A DNA stretch of 64,000 nt from Streptomyces sp. Je 1-79 (lineage in GTDB: Bacteria; Actinomycetota; Actinomycetes; Streptomycetales; Streptomycetaceae). The notes below the pieces were generated by a model. That model saw only the letters and a list, made by a program, of their open reading frames with translations. It was not told the DNA's origin and searched no databases. Location of the stretch: positions 62,001-126,000 of the forward strand of contig NZ_JAMGSL010000001.1 in assembly GCF_025195125.1 (NCBI RefSeq), written 5' to 3'. Below are positions 16,473 to 24,437 of the stretch, in pieces. Position 1 is the stretch's first letter; each line of letters starts with the position of its first letter. The translations under genes and the position numbers were made by a program.

Positions 16473-17936
16473 ATGACATCGGCACGATCGGCACGTCTCC
16501 GGCTGCGTTCCCTGGGTGCCGCGGGCACCGCCGCGGCCGCACTCCTCCTCGGCCTCTCCGCCGCATCGCCCACCGCGGTCGCGGCCCCCGTCACCCACGA
16601 GGCGGAGACCGCCACGGTCTCGCGGGGCGTGGCCGAGTCCAACCACGCCGGCTTCAGCGGCACGGGATTCGTCAACTACGACAACGCCGTCGGCAGTTAC
16701 GTCCAGTGGAACGTCAACGCCGCACAGGCGGGCCCGGCGACCCTGACCCTGCGCTACGCCAACGGCACCACCACCAACCGGCCCATGGACATCACCGTCA
16801 ACGGGGTCGTCGCCGCCTCCGGCAAGGCCTTCGCCGGCACCGGGGCCTGGACCAGCTGGACCACCACGACGGTCACCGCCACCCTCAAGGCCGGCGCCAA
16901 CACCGTCCGCGCCACCGCCACCACCGCGGGCGGCGGCCCCAACGTCGACCACCTCACGGTCGACACCGCCACGGCGCCCCCGGTCGCCGACACCCCCGTC
17001 GGGATCAACGGCCAGCTCACCGTCTGCGGCACCAAGCTCTGCAACCAGTACGGCAAGCCCGTACAGCTGCGCGGAATGTCCAGCCACGGCACCCAGTGGT
17101 ACCCGCAGTGCCTCACGAACGGCTCGCTGGACGCCCTCGCCACGGACTGGAAGGCCGACATCCTCCGCGTCTCCACGTACGTCCAGGAGGACGGCTACGA
17201 GACTGACCCGGTGAAGTTCACCAACCTCGCCCACACCCTGATCGACCAGGCCACGGCGCGCGGCATGTACGTGATCGTCGACTGGCACATGCTCGACCCG
17301 GGTGACCCGCACGCGAACCTGACGAACGCCAAGCGCTTCTTCACGGACATAGCCAACCGGCACAAGGGCAAGAGCAACATCTTCTACGAGGTCGCCAACG
17401 AGCCGAACGGCTCGGGCGTCACCTGGTCGAGGATCAAGAGCTACCACGAGCAGATCGTCCCGGTCATCCGGAACATCGACGGCAACGCCCCGATCCTGCT
17501 CGGCACCCGCGCCTGGTCCTCCCTCGGCGTCTCGGACGGCGCGAACGAGACCGAGGTCGTCAACAACCCGGTCAACGCGGGCAACGTCATGTACACGTTC
17601 CACTTCTACGCCATGTCCCACCGCGACGAGTACCTGAACGCCCTCTCCCGGGCCGCCGACCGGATCCCCATGTTCGTCACCGAGTTCGGCACCCAGGACT
17701 ACGCCGGTGAGGGCGCCAACGACTTCGCCATGTCCCAGAGGTACATCGACCTGATGGCCGCCAAGAAGATCAGCTGGACCAACTGGAACTTCTCGGACGA
17801 CTTCCGCTCGGGCGCCGTCTTCAAGGAGGGCACCTGCGACAGCAACGGTCCCTGGACCGGTACCTCGTCCCTCAAGGAGGCCGGCGTCTGGATCCGTGAC
17901 CGGATCAGGTCCGCCGACGACTTCCCCACCTCCTGA
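16473..17936 (+). CDS. Secreted endoglucanase (CBM35-GH5)
   Basis: A 487-residue secreted glycoside hydrolase. The signal peptide covers about residues 1-38 (RLRLRSLG, hydrophobic core, AVAAP). A CBM35-like module (about 39-163) follows, with the pattern HEAETATVS...GFVNYDN.VGSYVQWNV...LTLRYANGTT. The GH5 catalytic domain (about 175-480) shows LRGMSSHGTQWYPQ, IVDWHMLDPGDP, the acid/base Glu in YEVANEPNG and the nucleophile Glu in FVTEFGTQ. This is the GH5_2-like endo-beta-1,4-glucanase pattern. GGGAG lies 7 bases before the ATG. It is divergent from the osmoprotectant ATPase gene. Confidence 0.9.
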   Translation: MTSARSARLRLRSLGAAGTAAAALLLGLSAASPTAVAAPVTHEAETATVSRGVAESNHAGFSGTGFVNYDNAVGSYVQWNVNAAQAGPATLTLRYANGTTTNRPMDITVNGVVAASGKAFAGTGAWTSWTTTTVTATLKAGANTVRATATTAGGGPNVDHLTVDTATAPPVADTPVGINGQLTVCGTKLCNQYGKPVQLRGMSSHGTQWYPQCLTNGSLDALATDWKADILRVSTYVQEDGYETDPVKFTNLAHTLIDQATARGMYVIVDWHMLDPGDPHANLTNAKRFFTDIANRHKGKSNIFYEVANEPNGSGVTWSRIKSYHEQIVPVIRNIDGNAPILLGTRAWSSLGVSDGANETEVVNNPVNAGNVMYTFHFYAMSHRDEYLNALSRAADRIPMFVTEFGTQDYAGEGANDFAMSQRYIDLMAAKKISWTNWNFSDDFRSGAVFKEGTCDSNGPWTGTSSLKEAGVWIRDRIRSADDFPTS

Positions 17937-17947
17937 ACCACCTCGAC

Positions 17948-17993
17948 GCGCCCCCGTCCCGGGCCATGTGATGCACTGGGCGGGCGGGGGCGC
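17948..17993 (+). terminator. Long-range hairpin after the cellulase gene
   Basis: GCGCCCCCG (17948-17956) pairs with CGGGGGCGC (17985-17993) just after the cellulase stop codon and before the next ribosome binding site. Confidence 0.5.
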
Positions 17994-18010
17994 ATCGAAC
18001 AGGAGCAGCA

Positions 18011-19315
18011 TTGACCAGCTACCGCCAGCCCGGCCTCGTCCTCACCGACCGCCGCTTCGCCGTTCCGCTCGATCACACGGACCCCGCGGGCGAACAGATC
18101 GAGGTCTACGGCCGTGAGGTGGTGGCGAGCGACAGGTCCGCGGAGGACCTGCCGTGGCTGGTGTACCTGGAGGGCGGGCCCGGCTTCGGGGCCCGCCGCT
18201 TCATCGGGCGGCAGGCCTGGCTCGGCCGGGCCGTCCAGGACCACCGCGTCCTCCTCCTCGACCAGCGCGGCACCGGCCACTCCACCCCCGCCAACCGCCA
18301 GACGCTGCCCCTGCGCGGCACCGCGCGGCAGCAGGCCGACCACCTGGCCCACTTCCGCGCCGACTCGATCGTCAAGGACTGCGAGCTCATCCGGAAGCGC
18401 CTCACGCGCGGCGCCCCCTGGACCGTGCTCGGCCAGAGTTTCGGCGGCTTCTGCGCCACCCACTACCTCTCCGCCGCGCCCGAGGGACTGCGTACGGCCC
18501 TCGTCACCGGCGGTCTGCCCTCCCTGCACGCCACCGCGGACGAGGTCTACCGCGCCGCCTACCCGCGTGTCCGGCGCAAGGTCGAGGCCCACTACGCCCG
18601 CTACCCGATGGACGTCGAGCGCGCCCGCCGGATCGCCGCCCACCTGCTGGAGCGCCCGGAGACGCTGCCGAACGGCGGGCTCCTCACCGCCCAGGCCTTC
18701 CAGTCCCTCGGCATCCTGCTCGGCAGCGGCGAGGGCACCCACGAGCTCCACCTCCTCCTGGAGGAGGCCTTCGTCCCCACGCCCGCCGGCTCCGCCCTCT
18801 CCGACGCGTTCCTGGAGAACGTCCAGAGCAGGCTCTCGTACGCCGGACACCCGCTCTACGCCGTGCTCCACGAGGCGATCTACGCCCAGGGGCAGGGGCA
18901 GGGGCCGACCGCCTGGGCGGCCGAACGGGTCCGCGCCGAGTTCCCCGAGTTCGACGCGGAGAAGACCCTGGCCGGGGACGGGCCGCTCCTGTTCACCGGC
19001 GAGACCGTCCACCCCTGGCACTTCGAGACCGACCCCGCCCTGCGCCCGCTGCGCGAGACCGCCCACCTCCTCGCCGAACGGACCGACTGGGCACCGCTCT
19101 ACGACCCCGCGCGGCTCGCCGCCAACGAGGTGCCCGTCGCCGCGGCCGTCTACCACGACGACATGTACGTCGACACCGCCCACTCGCTGGAGACCGCCCG
19201 CGCCGTCCGGGGCCTGCGGACCTGGGTGACGGACGAGTTCGAGCACGACGGCGTACGGGCCGGCGGCCCGCGCGTCCTCGACCGGCTGCTCACCCTCGCC
19301 CGGGGCGACCTCTGA
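18011..19315 (+). CDS. pip: Proline iminopeptidase, long Aeromonas-type (family S33)
   Basis: A 434-residue cytoplasmic alpha/beta hydrolase that removes N-terminal proline from peptides. The oxyanion segment is YLEGGPGFGA (about residues 55-64), followed by LLLDQRGTGHSTP. The nucleophile elbow is GQSFGGFC, and the catalytic Asp/His fall in the C-terminal segments YHDDMYVD and FEHDGVRAGG. The length and the block QQADHLAHFRADSIVKDCEL agree with the about 425-residue prolyl aminopeptidase of Aeromonas sobria rather than the shorter S. lividans Pip. The TTG start is supported by AGGAG 7 bases upstream. Confidence 0.88.
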   Translation: MTSYRQPGLVLTDRRFAVPLDHTDPAGEQIEVYGREVVASDRSAEDLPWLVYLEGGPGFGARRFIGRQAWLGRAVQDHRVLLLDQRGTGHSTPANRQTLPLRGTARQQADHLAHFRADSIVKDCELIRKRLTRGAPWTVLGQSFGGFCATHYLSAAPEGLRTALVTGGLPSLHATADEVYRAAYPRVRRKVEAHYARYPMDVERARRIAAHLLERPETLPNGGLLTAQAFQSLGILLGSGEGTHELHLLLEEAFVPTPAGSALSDAFLENVQSRLSYAGHPLYAVLHEAIYAQGQGQGPTAWAAERVRAEFPEFDAEKTLAGDGPLLFTGETVHPWHFETDPALRPLRETAHLLAERTDWAPLYDPARLAANEVPVAAAVYHDDMYVDTAHSLETARAVRGLRTWVTDEFEHDGVRAGGPRVLDRLLTLARGDL

Positions 19316-19428
19316 CCTCCGCGGACTCGGGGAGCGGGACGCGCCGCGCCACGGCCGCGCGTGAAAGTCCAAGAAGTGCCTACCGATTGCTCATGGTGCG
19401 CGCGGGGCGCAGCGGATAGAACTCGTCC

Positions 19429-19456
19429 GGAGCACTTCGACGAGACGGAGTGCTCC
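19429..19456 (+). promoter_or_regulatory. Dyad GGAGCACT-N12-AGTGCTCC before the SIS gene
   Basis: Perfect 8-bp arms separated by 12 bp end 16 bp before the SIS-protein ATG, just ahead of its GAGGAG. It could be an operator or a 5'-UTR hairpin; which one cannot be told from sequence. Confidence 0.4.
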
Positions 19457-19472
19457 GAGGAGAGGACCGGAC

Positions 19473-20372
19473 ATGACCACCCACGTCAGCGCCGAGATCG
19501 CCACCCAGCCCGACTGCTGGCGCCGGGGCGCCGACACCGCCGCCGACCACGCCGACCTGCTGCCCGCGCGGGGCGAGCGGATCGCGGTCGTCGGCTGCGG
19601 CACGTCATACTTCATGGCCCGCGCCTACGCCGCCCTGCGCGAGTCCCTCGGCGCCGGTGAGACCGACGCCTTCCCGGCCTCCGACGAGACCCCTCTCGGT
19701 CGCGGCTACGACCGGATCGTCGCCCTCACCCGCTCCGGATCGACCACCGAGGTCGCCACCCTGCTCGCCCGCGCCTCCGGCCGGATCCCGAGCCTCGTCC
19801 TGACGAGCGTCCCCGACAGCCGGGCCGCCCACCACGCCGACCGGGTCATCGGCCTCGGCTTCGCCGACGAACGCTCCGTCGTCCAGACCCGGTTCGCCAC
19901 CACCGCCCTCCAACTGCTGCGCGCGGGCCTGGGCGTGGACCTCTCCGCCTCCATCGCCGACGCCGAACTCGCCCTCTACGAACCGCTGCCCTCGGCCTGG
20001 GAGCGGCGCCGCCAGTTCACCTTCCTCGGCACGGGCTGGACGGTCGGACTCGCCGACGAGGCAGCGCACAAGCTCCGCGGCGTGGCGCGCGCCTGGGCGG
20101 AGTCGTACGCGGCGATGGAGTACCGCCACGGGCCGATCGTCATCAGCGACCGCACCAGTCTGGTGAGCTGCCTCGGACCGGAGCCGAGCGGCCTGCGCGA
20201 CGAAGTGGAGTCCACCGGGGCGCTGTTCGACGCCGACGCCATCGATCCGATGGCAGCCCTGGTACGCGTCCAGCGGCTCGCCGTCTCGCTCGCGGCCCGG
20301 CGGGGACTGAACCCGGACCGCCCCCGTCACGCCTCGCGCTCGGTGATCCTGTCCGGAGCGCTCAGCGTCTAG
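19473..20372 (+). CDS. SIS-domain sugar-phosphate-binding protein
   Basis: A 299-residue protein with tandem SIS folds like the isomerase half of GlmS or AgaS. The N-terminal one shows VVGCGTSYFMARAYA and LTRSGSTTEVATLLARA (phosphosugar-binding Ser/Thr loops); the second begins at FLGTGWTVGLADEAAHKLR and contains YRHGPIVISD, which matches the EFRHGP motif of GlmS-type isomerases. It lacks a glutaminase domain, so it is likely an amino-sugar-phosphate isomerase, deaminase or binding regulator. A GAGGAG site supports the start. A PIG-L deacetylase follows 50 bp downstream, and the pair may act on one N-acetylated amino sugar; that is an inference. Confidence 0.8.
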   Translation: MTTHVSAEIATQPDCWRRGADTAADHADLLPARGERIAVVGCGTSYFMARAYAALRESLGAGETDAFPASDETPLGRGYDRIVALTRSGSTTEVATLLARASGRIPSLVLTSVPDSRAAHHADRVIGLGFADERSVVQTRFATTALQLLRAGLGVDLSASIADAELALYEPLPSAWERRRQFTFLGTGWTVGLADEAAHKLRGVARAWAESYAAMEYRHGPIVISDRTSLVSCLGPEPSGLRDEVESTGALFDADAIDPMAALVRVQRLAVSLAARRGLNPDRPRHASRSVILSGALSV

Positions 20373-20422
20373 GGGTGCCCGGTGGACACACTCCGGGCGC
20401 GGTGGAGCCGTATTCTGCGCGC

Positions 20423-21175
20423 ATGATCGACACGAGCACCACGCAACTCGACGACATGCCCGGCGACTGGCAGCGCGCGCTCGCCGTGGTCGCCCACCCG
20501 GACGACCTCGAGTACGGCTGTGCCGCCGCCGTCGCGGGATGGACGGACGCCGGCAAGGAGGTCGCCTACGTCCTCGCGACGCGCGGCGAGGCCGGCATCG
20601 ACTCGCTCGACCCGGACACCTGCGGCCCGCTGCGCGAACAGGAGCAGCGGGCGAGCGCGGAGGTGGTCGGGGTCTCGACGGTGGAGTTCCTCGACCACCG
20701 CGACGGGGTGATCGAGTACGGGCTCGGCCTGCGCCGCGACATCGCGGCGGCCATCCGCCGGCACCGCCCCGAACTCGTCATCACGCTCAACCACCGCGAC
20801 ACCTGGGGCCCGGCCGTCGGAGGCTTCTGGAACACCCCGGACCACGTGGCCGTCGGCCGCGCCACGCTCGACGCGGCGGGCGACGCGGGCAACCGCTGGA
20901 TCTTCCCGGAACTGACCGAGCAGGGCCTGGAGCCGTGGAACGGCGTCCGCTGGGTGGCGGTCGCCGGATCGAACACCCCGACCCACGCCGTCGACGCCAC
21001 GCCCGGCGCCGAGCGCTCCGTCCGGTCGCTGCTCGCCCACCGCGCGTACATCGAGGCCCTGACGGACCAGGACCCCGAGGAGTACGTCCGTACGTTCCTG
21101 GACGGGAACAACCGGCGCCACGCCGCCCGGTACGGCGACCGGCCGGCCGTCGCCTTCGAGCTGTTCCCCCGCTGA
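20423..21175 (+). CDS. PIG-L family zinc-dependent deacetylase
   Basis: A 250-residue member of the LmbE/PIG-L group, which removes acetyl groups from N-acetylglucosamine-containing substrates (MshB and Mca in mycothiol metabolism, and others). The zinc motif AHPDDLEYG is at about residues 23-31, the third ligand His is in WNTPDHVAVGRATLDA, and a conserved TRGEAGID block is present. The ATG at 20423 is preferred to an upstream one at 20375, whose extra residues look non-coding. It follows the SIS gene by 50 bp on the same strand. It could be a mycothiol S-conjugate amidase relative, but neither MshB nor Mca identity can be assigned by eye. Confidence 0.83.
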   Translation: MIDTSTTQLDDMPGDWQRALAVVAHPDDLEYGCAAAVAGWTDAGKEVAYVLATRGEAGIDSLDPDTCGPLREQEQRASAEVVGVSTVEFLDHRDGVIEYGLGLRRDIAAAIRRHRPELVITLNHRDTWGPAVGGFWNTPDHVAVGRATLDAAGDAGNRWIFPELTEQGLEPWNGVRWVAVAGSNTPTHAVDATPGAERSVRSLLAHRAYIEALTDQDPEEYVRTFLDGNNRRHAARYGDRPAVAFELFPR

Positions 21176-21271
21176 GAACGGCCCGGCGCGGACGGCCCGG
21201 CGCGGACGGCCCGCCGGGAACGGCCCGCCGGGACGACCCGCTCCGTACGGCCCGCTCGGGAACGCCCGCGC

Positions 21272-21301
21272 TTCTATCTCCAACCGGTGTTGTTCCTAGA
21301 A
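21272..21301 (+). promoter_or_regulatory. 30-bp dyad operator before the SufR-like regulator gene
   Basis: The symmetric positions read TTCTA-N4-CAAC-N4-GTTG-N4-TAGAA, all 18 arm bases matching, ending 7 bp before the regulator GTG. A second, nearly identical copy lies before the DUF3291 gene at 21976-22004. Confidence 0.7.
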
Positions 21302-21308
21302 TGGCGGA

Positions 21309-21998
21309 GTGAAGGACATCGATGCGATCGCGGCGTTGCAGGATCCGGTGCGGCGCCGCCTGTACGAGTACGTGGCGGCACAGGGCCGCGAGGTCGGCCG
21401 CAACGAGGCCGCCGAGGCGGCCGGGGTGGCGCGCACGCTCGCGGCGCATCATCTGGACAGGCTGACCGAGGCCGGGCTGCTGGAGAGCGGCAGCCGCCGT
21501 CTGACGGGCCGCTCGGGGCCGGGGGCGGGCCGTCCCGCCAAGGTGTACACGCGGGCGCGGGCCGAGCGGTCGGTGTCGCTGCCCGCCCGTGACTACCGCA
21601 CCGCCGCCGAGTTGCTCGCCGAGGCGGCCGAGCAGGCCGGCCTCGACGCCGGACTCTGCGCGGCCGCGCGCCGCCGGGGCGAGGCCCTGCGCGGCTCGTC
21701 GGCGCCCTGCGGCGGCCTGGAAGAGGCCATGGAGATGCTGGCCGCCCGCGGCTACGAACCGTTCCTGCAAGGCGACGAGAGCGCCGAGGGCGGGACCGGG
21801 GCCGCCGCAGGTGTCGTCCGGATGCGCAACTGTCCCTTCCACGCCGTCGCCGAACGCTTTCCGCCGCTCGTCTGCGGGATGAACCTCGCGCTGCTGGAAG
21901 GGCTGCTCGGTGGGGACGGTCCCGTCCGCGCCCGCATGGACGCCCGGCCGGGAGAGTGCTGTGTGGTGGTCGAGGCTTCTAAAAACAACGATGATTGA
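21309..21998 (+). CDS. SufR-like winged-helix regulator with conserved cysteines
   Basis: A 229-residue regulator with a GTG start. Residues 5-60 form an ArsR-like winged helix (DIDAIAALQDPVRRRLYEYV, then NEAAEAAGVARTLAAHHLDR and LTEAGLLESGSRR). The C-terminal part carries cysteines placed as in Fe-S sensing SufR proteins: NCPF (about residue 178), C-x13-C in LVCGMNLALL, and CC near the end (PGECCVVVEA). This suggests an Fe-S cluster or other redox cofactor, but the ligand set is unproven and no suf genes are adjacent. The same dyad precedes this gene and the DUF3291 gene 32 bp downstream, so it likely represses both. SufR regulators of streptomycetes are known NO/oxidant sensors. Confidence 0.75.
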   Translation: MKDIDAIAALQDPVRRRLYEYVAAQGREVGRNEAAEAAGVARTLAAHHLDRLTEAGLLESGSRRLTGRSGPGAGRPAKVYTRARAERSVSLPARDYRTAAELLAEAAEQAGLDAGLCAAARRRGEALRGSSAPCGGLEEAMEMLAARGYEPFLQGDESAEGGTGAAAGVVRMRNCPFHAVAERFPPLVCGMNLALLEGLLGGDGPVRARMDARPGECCVVVEASKNNDD

Positions 21999-22004
21999 CA
22001 TAGA
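21976..22004 (+). promoter_or_regulatory. Second copy of the dyad operator, before the DUF3291 gene
   Basis: It reads TTCTA-N4-CAAC-N4-ATTG-N3-TAGAA, matching the dyad at 21272-21301 except for one arm base and a spacer shorter by one. It overlaps the last codons of the regulator gene and lies 26 bp upstream of the DUF3291 ATG. Confidence 0.65.
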
Positions 22005-22030
22005 AAAGCAGGACGTGCTGGGATGAGGCC

Positions 22031-22600
22031 ATGACCGCATCCACGCATGCCGCTCACCACCTCGCCCAGCTCAACGTCGCCACGCTCCGCCATCCCCTGG
22101 ACGACCCGCGCGTCGCGCCCTTCGTCGAGATGCTCGATCCGGTCAACGCCGCCGCCGACGGAGCGCCCGGCTTCGTGTGGCGGCTCGTGGAGGAGGGAGC
22201 GGCCGACGCCACCGGCCTGCGCCCCGCGGGCGAGGACGTCATCGTCAACCTGTCGGTGTGGGAGACCCAGGAGGCCCTGTGGGACTTCGCCTACCGCAGC
22301 GGGCACCTGGAGGTGATGCGGCGGCGCCGCGAATGGTTCGAACGTCACGTCGAGGCCCACCTCGTGCTCTGGTGGGTCCCCGCCGGTCACCTCCCGAGCG
22401 TCGGCGAGGCCATGGAGCGGCTGGCGGACCTGCGGGAGCGCGGGCCGTCCCCGTACGCGTTCACCTTCGCCTCCTCGTACACCGCTGACGAGGCCGCCGA
22501 GCACGTTCAGGCCGTCGTGCCGACGCGATCCGATGAGGCCGCCCGGATCGACGTACCGACGCCGGCCGGCGGCCTTCCTTCGACCGTGCCGACCCCCTAG
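22031..22600 (+). CDS. DUF3291 protein (dimeric alpha-beta barrel type)
   Basis: A 189-residue protein whose first 140 residues match DUF3291: AHHLAQLNVATLRHPLDD, then DPVNAAADGAPGFVWRLVEE, VNLSVWETQEALWDFAYRSG and WWVPAGHLPSVGEAMERLADL. The fold is expected to be a ferredoxin-like alpha-beta barrel akin to ABM monooxygenases and heme-degrading proteins. The biochemical role is unknown. The C-terminal 40 residues look unstructured. It follows the SufR-like regulator by 32 bp and has its own copy of the dyad, so its expression is probably de-repressed under the redox or iron signal sensed by that regulator. Confidence 0.8.
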   Translation: MTASTHAAHHLAQLNVATLRHPLDDPRVAPFVEMLDPVNAAADGAPGFVWRLVEEGAADATGLRPAGEDVIVNLSVWETQEALWDFAYRSGHLEVMRRRREWFERHVEAHLVLWWVPAGHLPSVGEAMERLADLRERGPSPYAFTFASSYTADEAAEHVQAVVPTRSDEAARIDVPTPAGGLPSTVPTP

Positions 22601-22613
22601 CCTGACCTTCCGT

Positions 22614-22628
22614 CTGACGAGGTGTCAG
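22614..22628 (+). promoter_or_regulatory. CTGACG-N4-GTCAG element before the enoyl-CoA hydratase gene
   Basis: CTGACGAGGTGTCAG has 5-bp perfect arms, 25 bp before the GTG start. A fully symmetric version, CTGACGGTGCGTCAG, lies before the dehydrogenase gene at 39130. It is typical of TetR-family operators. Confidence 0.5.
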
Positions 22629-22653
22629 GAAACGAGGAGCCAGGGGGTGCGCG

Positions 22654-23487
22654 GTGATCGACACGCTCGGCACGGAGATCCCGGAGGGGGAGGAGCGACT
22701 CACGCTCACGGTCGAGGACGGCATCGGGGTCCTCACCCTCTGCCGGCCGGAGAAGCTCAACGGCTGGAGCTGGGAGGCCAGTCGGCAGCTGGGGCTGATG
22801 GCCGACCGGATCCGCTTCGACGAGAACGTGCGGGTCGTGCTGGTGCGGGCCGAGGGGCGCGCGTTCTGCGCGGGCGTCGACGTCACCGCGCCCGGCGGCG
22901 GGATCACCGGCCGTACGACCGCCGAGAAGATCCGGCGGTACGACGAAGGCATCCGCTGGGTCCACGAGCGGTTCGCGGTCCTCGCCCGGCTGCCCCAGCC
23001 CGTCGTGGCCGCCGTCCAGGGGTACTGCCTCGGCTTCGGATTCGAGCTCGCGCTCATGGCGGACGTCAGGATCGCCGCCGAGGACGCCGTCTTCGCCCTC
23101 CCCGAGGCGGGCATAGGCGTCGCCGTCGACGCGGGCGGCGATCTGCGGATCGCCCGTGAGGCCGGCGCGGGCTGGGCCAAGTACCTGGCCCTCACCGGCC
23201 GCCGGATCGACGCGGCGACCGCCGAACGGCTCGGCCTCGTCCAGCTCGTCACACCACGCGACGAGCTGGACGGCGCGGCCCGCGAGACGGCGGCCGCCAT
23301 CGCGGCCGCCGCGCCGCTCGCGGTCCGCGCGATCAAGCGGAACATCGACGCCTTCGCGGACCAGGGTCTGGCCGCCGCGCTCGACCGTACGGCGCTCTCC
23401 GCCGCCCTGACCCTCTCCTCCGACGACGCCCGCGAGGGCTACGCGGCGAAGGCGGCGCGCCGTGCCCCGCGCTTCGAGGGCGGCTGA
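22654..23487 (+). CDS. Enoyl-CoA hydratase/isomerase family protein
   Basis: A 277-residue crotonase-fold enzyme acting on acyl-CoA thioesters. The oxyanion-hole segments are AEGRAFCAGVDV (about residues 68-79) and VAAVQGYCLGFGFELALMAD. Residues at the two general-acid/base positions of true hydratases fall around EKIRRYDEG and LPEAGIGVAVDAGG. The second region shows Glu in ALPEAGIG but an atypical DAGGDL downstream, so hydratase chemistry versus isomerase or hydrolase is open. The C-terminal RAIKRNIDAF helix is typical. The GTG start follows GGAGCC and a dyad operator. It stands alone between DUF3291 and a convergent VOC gene. Confidence 0.83.
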   Translation: MIDTLGTEIPEGEERLTLTVEDGIGVLTLCRPEKLNGWSWEASRQLGLMADRIRFDENVRVVLVRAEGRAFCAGVDVTAPGGGITGRTTAEKIRRYDEGIRWVHERFAVLARLPQPVVAAVQGYCLGFGFELALMADVRIAAEDAVFALPEAGIGVAVDAGGDLRIAREAGAGWAKYLALTGRRIDAATAERLGLVQLVTPRDELDGAARETAAAIAAAAPLAVRAIKRNIDAFADQGLAAALDRTALSAALTLSSDDAREGYAAKAARRAPRFEGG

Positions 23488-23489
23488 GA

Positions 23490-23510
23490 CGCCGCCGGGG
23501 GTCCGCGGCG
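23490..23510. terminator. Short hairpin between convergent genes
   Basis: CGCCGC and GCGGCG form a 6-bp stem with a 9-nt loop between the enoyl-CoA hydratase and VOC stop codons. Confidence 0.35.
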
Positions 23511-23512
23511 GG

Positions 23513-24295
23513 TCAGCCCTGCTGCGGGGCGGGCTTCAGCACGGCGAACGGGGCTCCGAAGGGGTCGGCCAGCCAGGCGATCCGGCCCACGTCCGGGATG
23601 TCGGCCGCCGGCATGAGGACCGACCCGCCGTTCCCCTGGGCCCGTACGACGATGTCGTCCGCGTCCGCGACGGCGAAGTACGGAATCCAGCGGGCGTGGT
23701 TCCCGCCCTCCTGGAGCTCGGCCACCCCGCCGAAGGAGGTGTCCTCCAGGTCCCCTTCGGCGGTGGACAGCACCCGGTAGGTCATGCCCGGCGCCTCCAT
23801 CTCCTGCGAGCGCCAGCCGAACAGCTTCCCGTAGAAGTCCAGGGCCGCCCGCGGGTCGGGCACGTGCAGCTCGGCCCAGCAGAGCGTGTGCTTCTCGGAG
23901 GTCCGCTCCAGACCCTTCGTCCGGCCCGGCTGCCACACCGCGAAGTCGGCGCCCGCCGGGTCGGTCAGCTGAGCCATCCGCCCGGCGTCCATCACGTCCA
24001 TGGGCTCGGCGCGCACGGACCCGCCGGCGCTCTCGGCGGCCTGGGCGGTGCCGTCGGCGTCGGGCGTCTGGAAGTACAGCGTCCAGGTGCTGCTCGCGCC
24101 CTCCTCGGTCAGCGGACCGAGGGCGGCGACCGTCCGCCCGTCCTGCTGGAAGAAGCCGTATCCCCCGGCCTCCGGACCGGCCGAGGCGAACTCCCATCCG
24201 AAGACGGCGGTGTAGAACGCGGCGGCGACGGCCGTGTCGGGGCTGCCCAGGTCGACCCAGCTGGGCGATCCCTTGGTGAAGTCCGTACCGAGCAT
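23513..24295 (-). CDS. Two-domain VOC family protein
   Basis: A 260-residue protein with two vicinal-oxygen-chelate domains (about residues 8-125 and 137-255). Both show the 'xFYxxxFGW' opening: AAFYTAVFGWEF and LDFYGKLFGWRS. The domain ends are DPAGADFAVWQPG and DPFGAPFAVLKPA. This arrangement is common in Streptomyces, where such proteins are annotated as glyoxalase/bleomycin-resistance or hydroxylase-like; no substrate is established. The ATG at 24295 is chosen because the upstream frame is arginine-rich and not VOC-like. It lies downstream of an SDR gene on the same strand with a 142-bp gap. Similar two-domain paralogs occur at 38015-38815 and 43244-44032. Confidence 0.85.
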   Translation of the reverse strand: MLGTDFTKGSPSWVDLGSPDTAVAAAFYTAVFGWEFASAGPEAGGYGFFQQDGRTVAALGPLTEEGASSTWTLYFQTPDADGTAQAAESAGGSVRAEPMDVMDAGRMAQLTDPAGADFAVWQPGRTKGLERTSEKHTLCWAELHVPDPRAALDFYGKLFGWRSQEMEAPGMTYRVLSTAEGDLEDTSFGGVAELQEGGNHARWIPYFAVADADDIVVRAQGNGGSVLMPAADIPDVGRIAWLADPFGAPFAVLKPAPQQG

Positions 24296-24437
24296 GTGGT
24301 GTGCCCTGCCTTTCCGTGTCTGGAGGTCGTCCGGCCACCCACCCTCGCCGATCCTCGCCGCTCTCCAGGGCCCCCGCAGCCGCTGCCGCCCGGGTTCATC
24401 CGCGTGGACCAGCGCGATCCGGGTGGACCGGCGCGCG

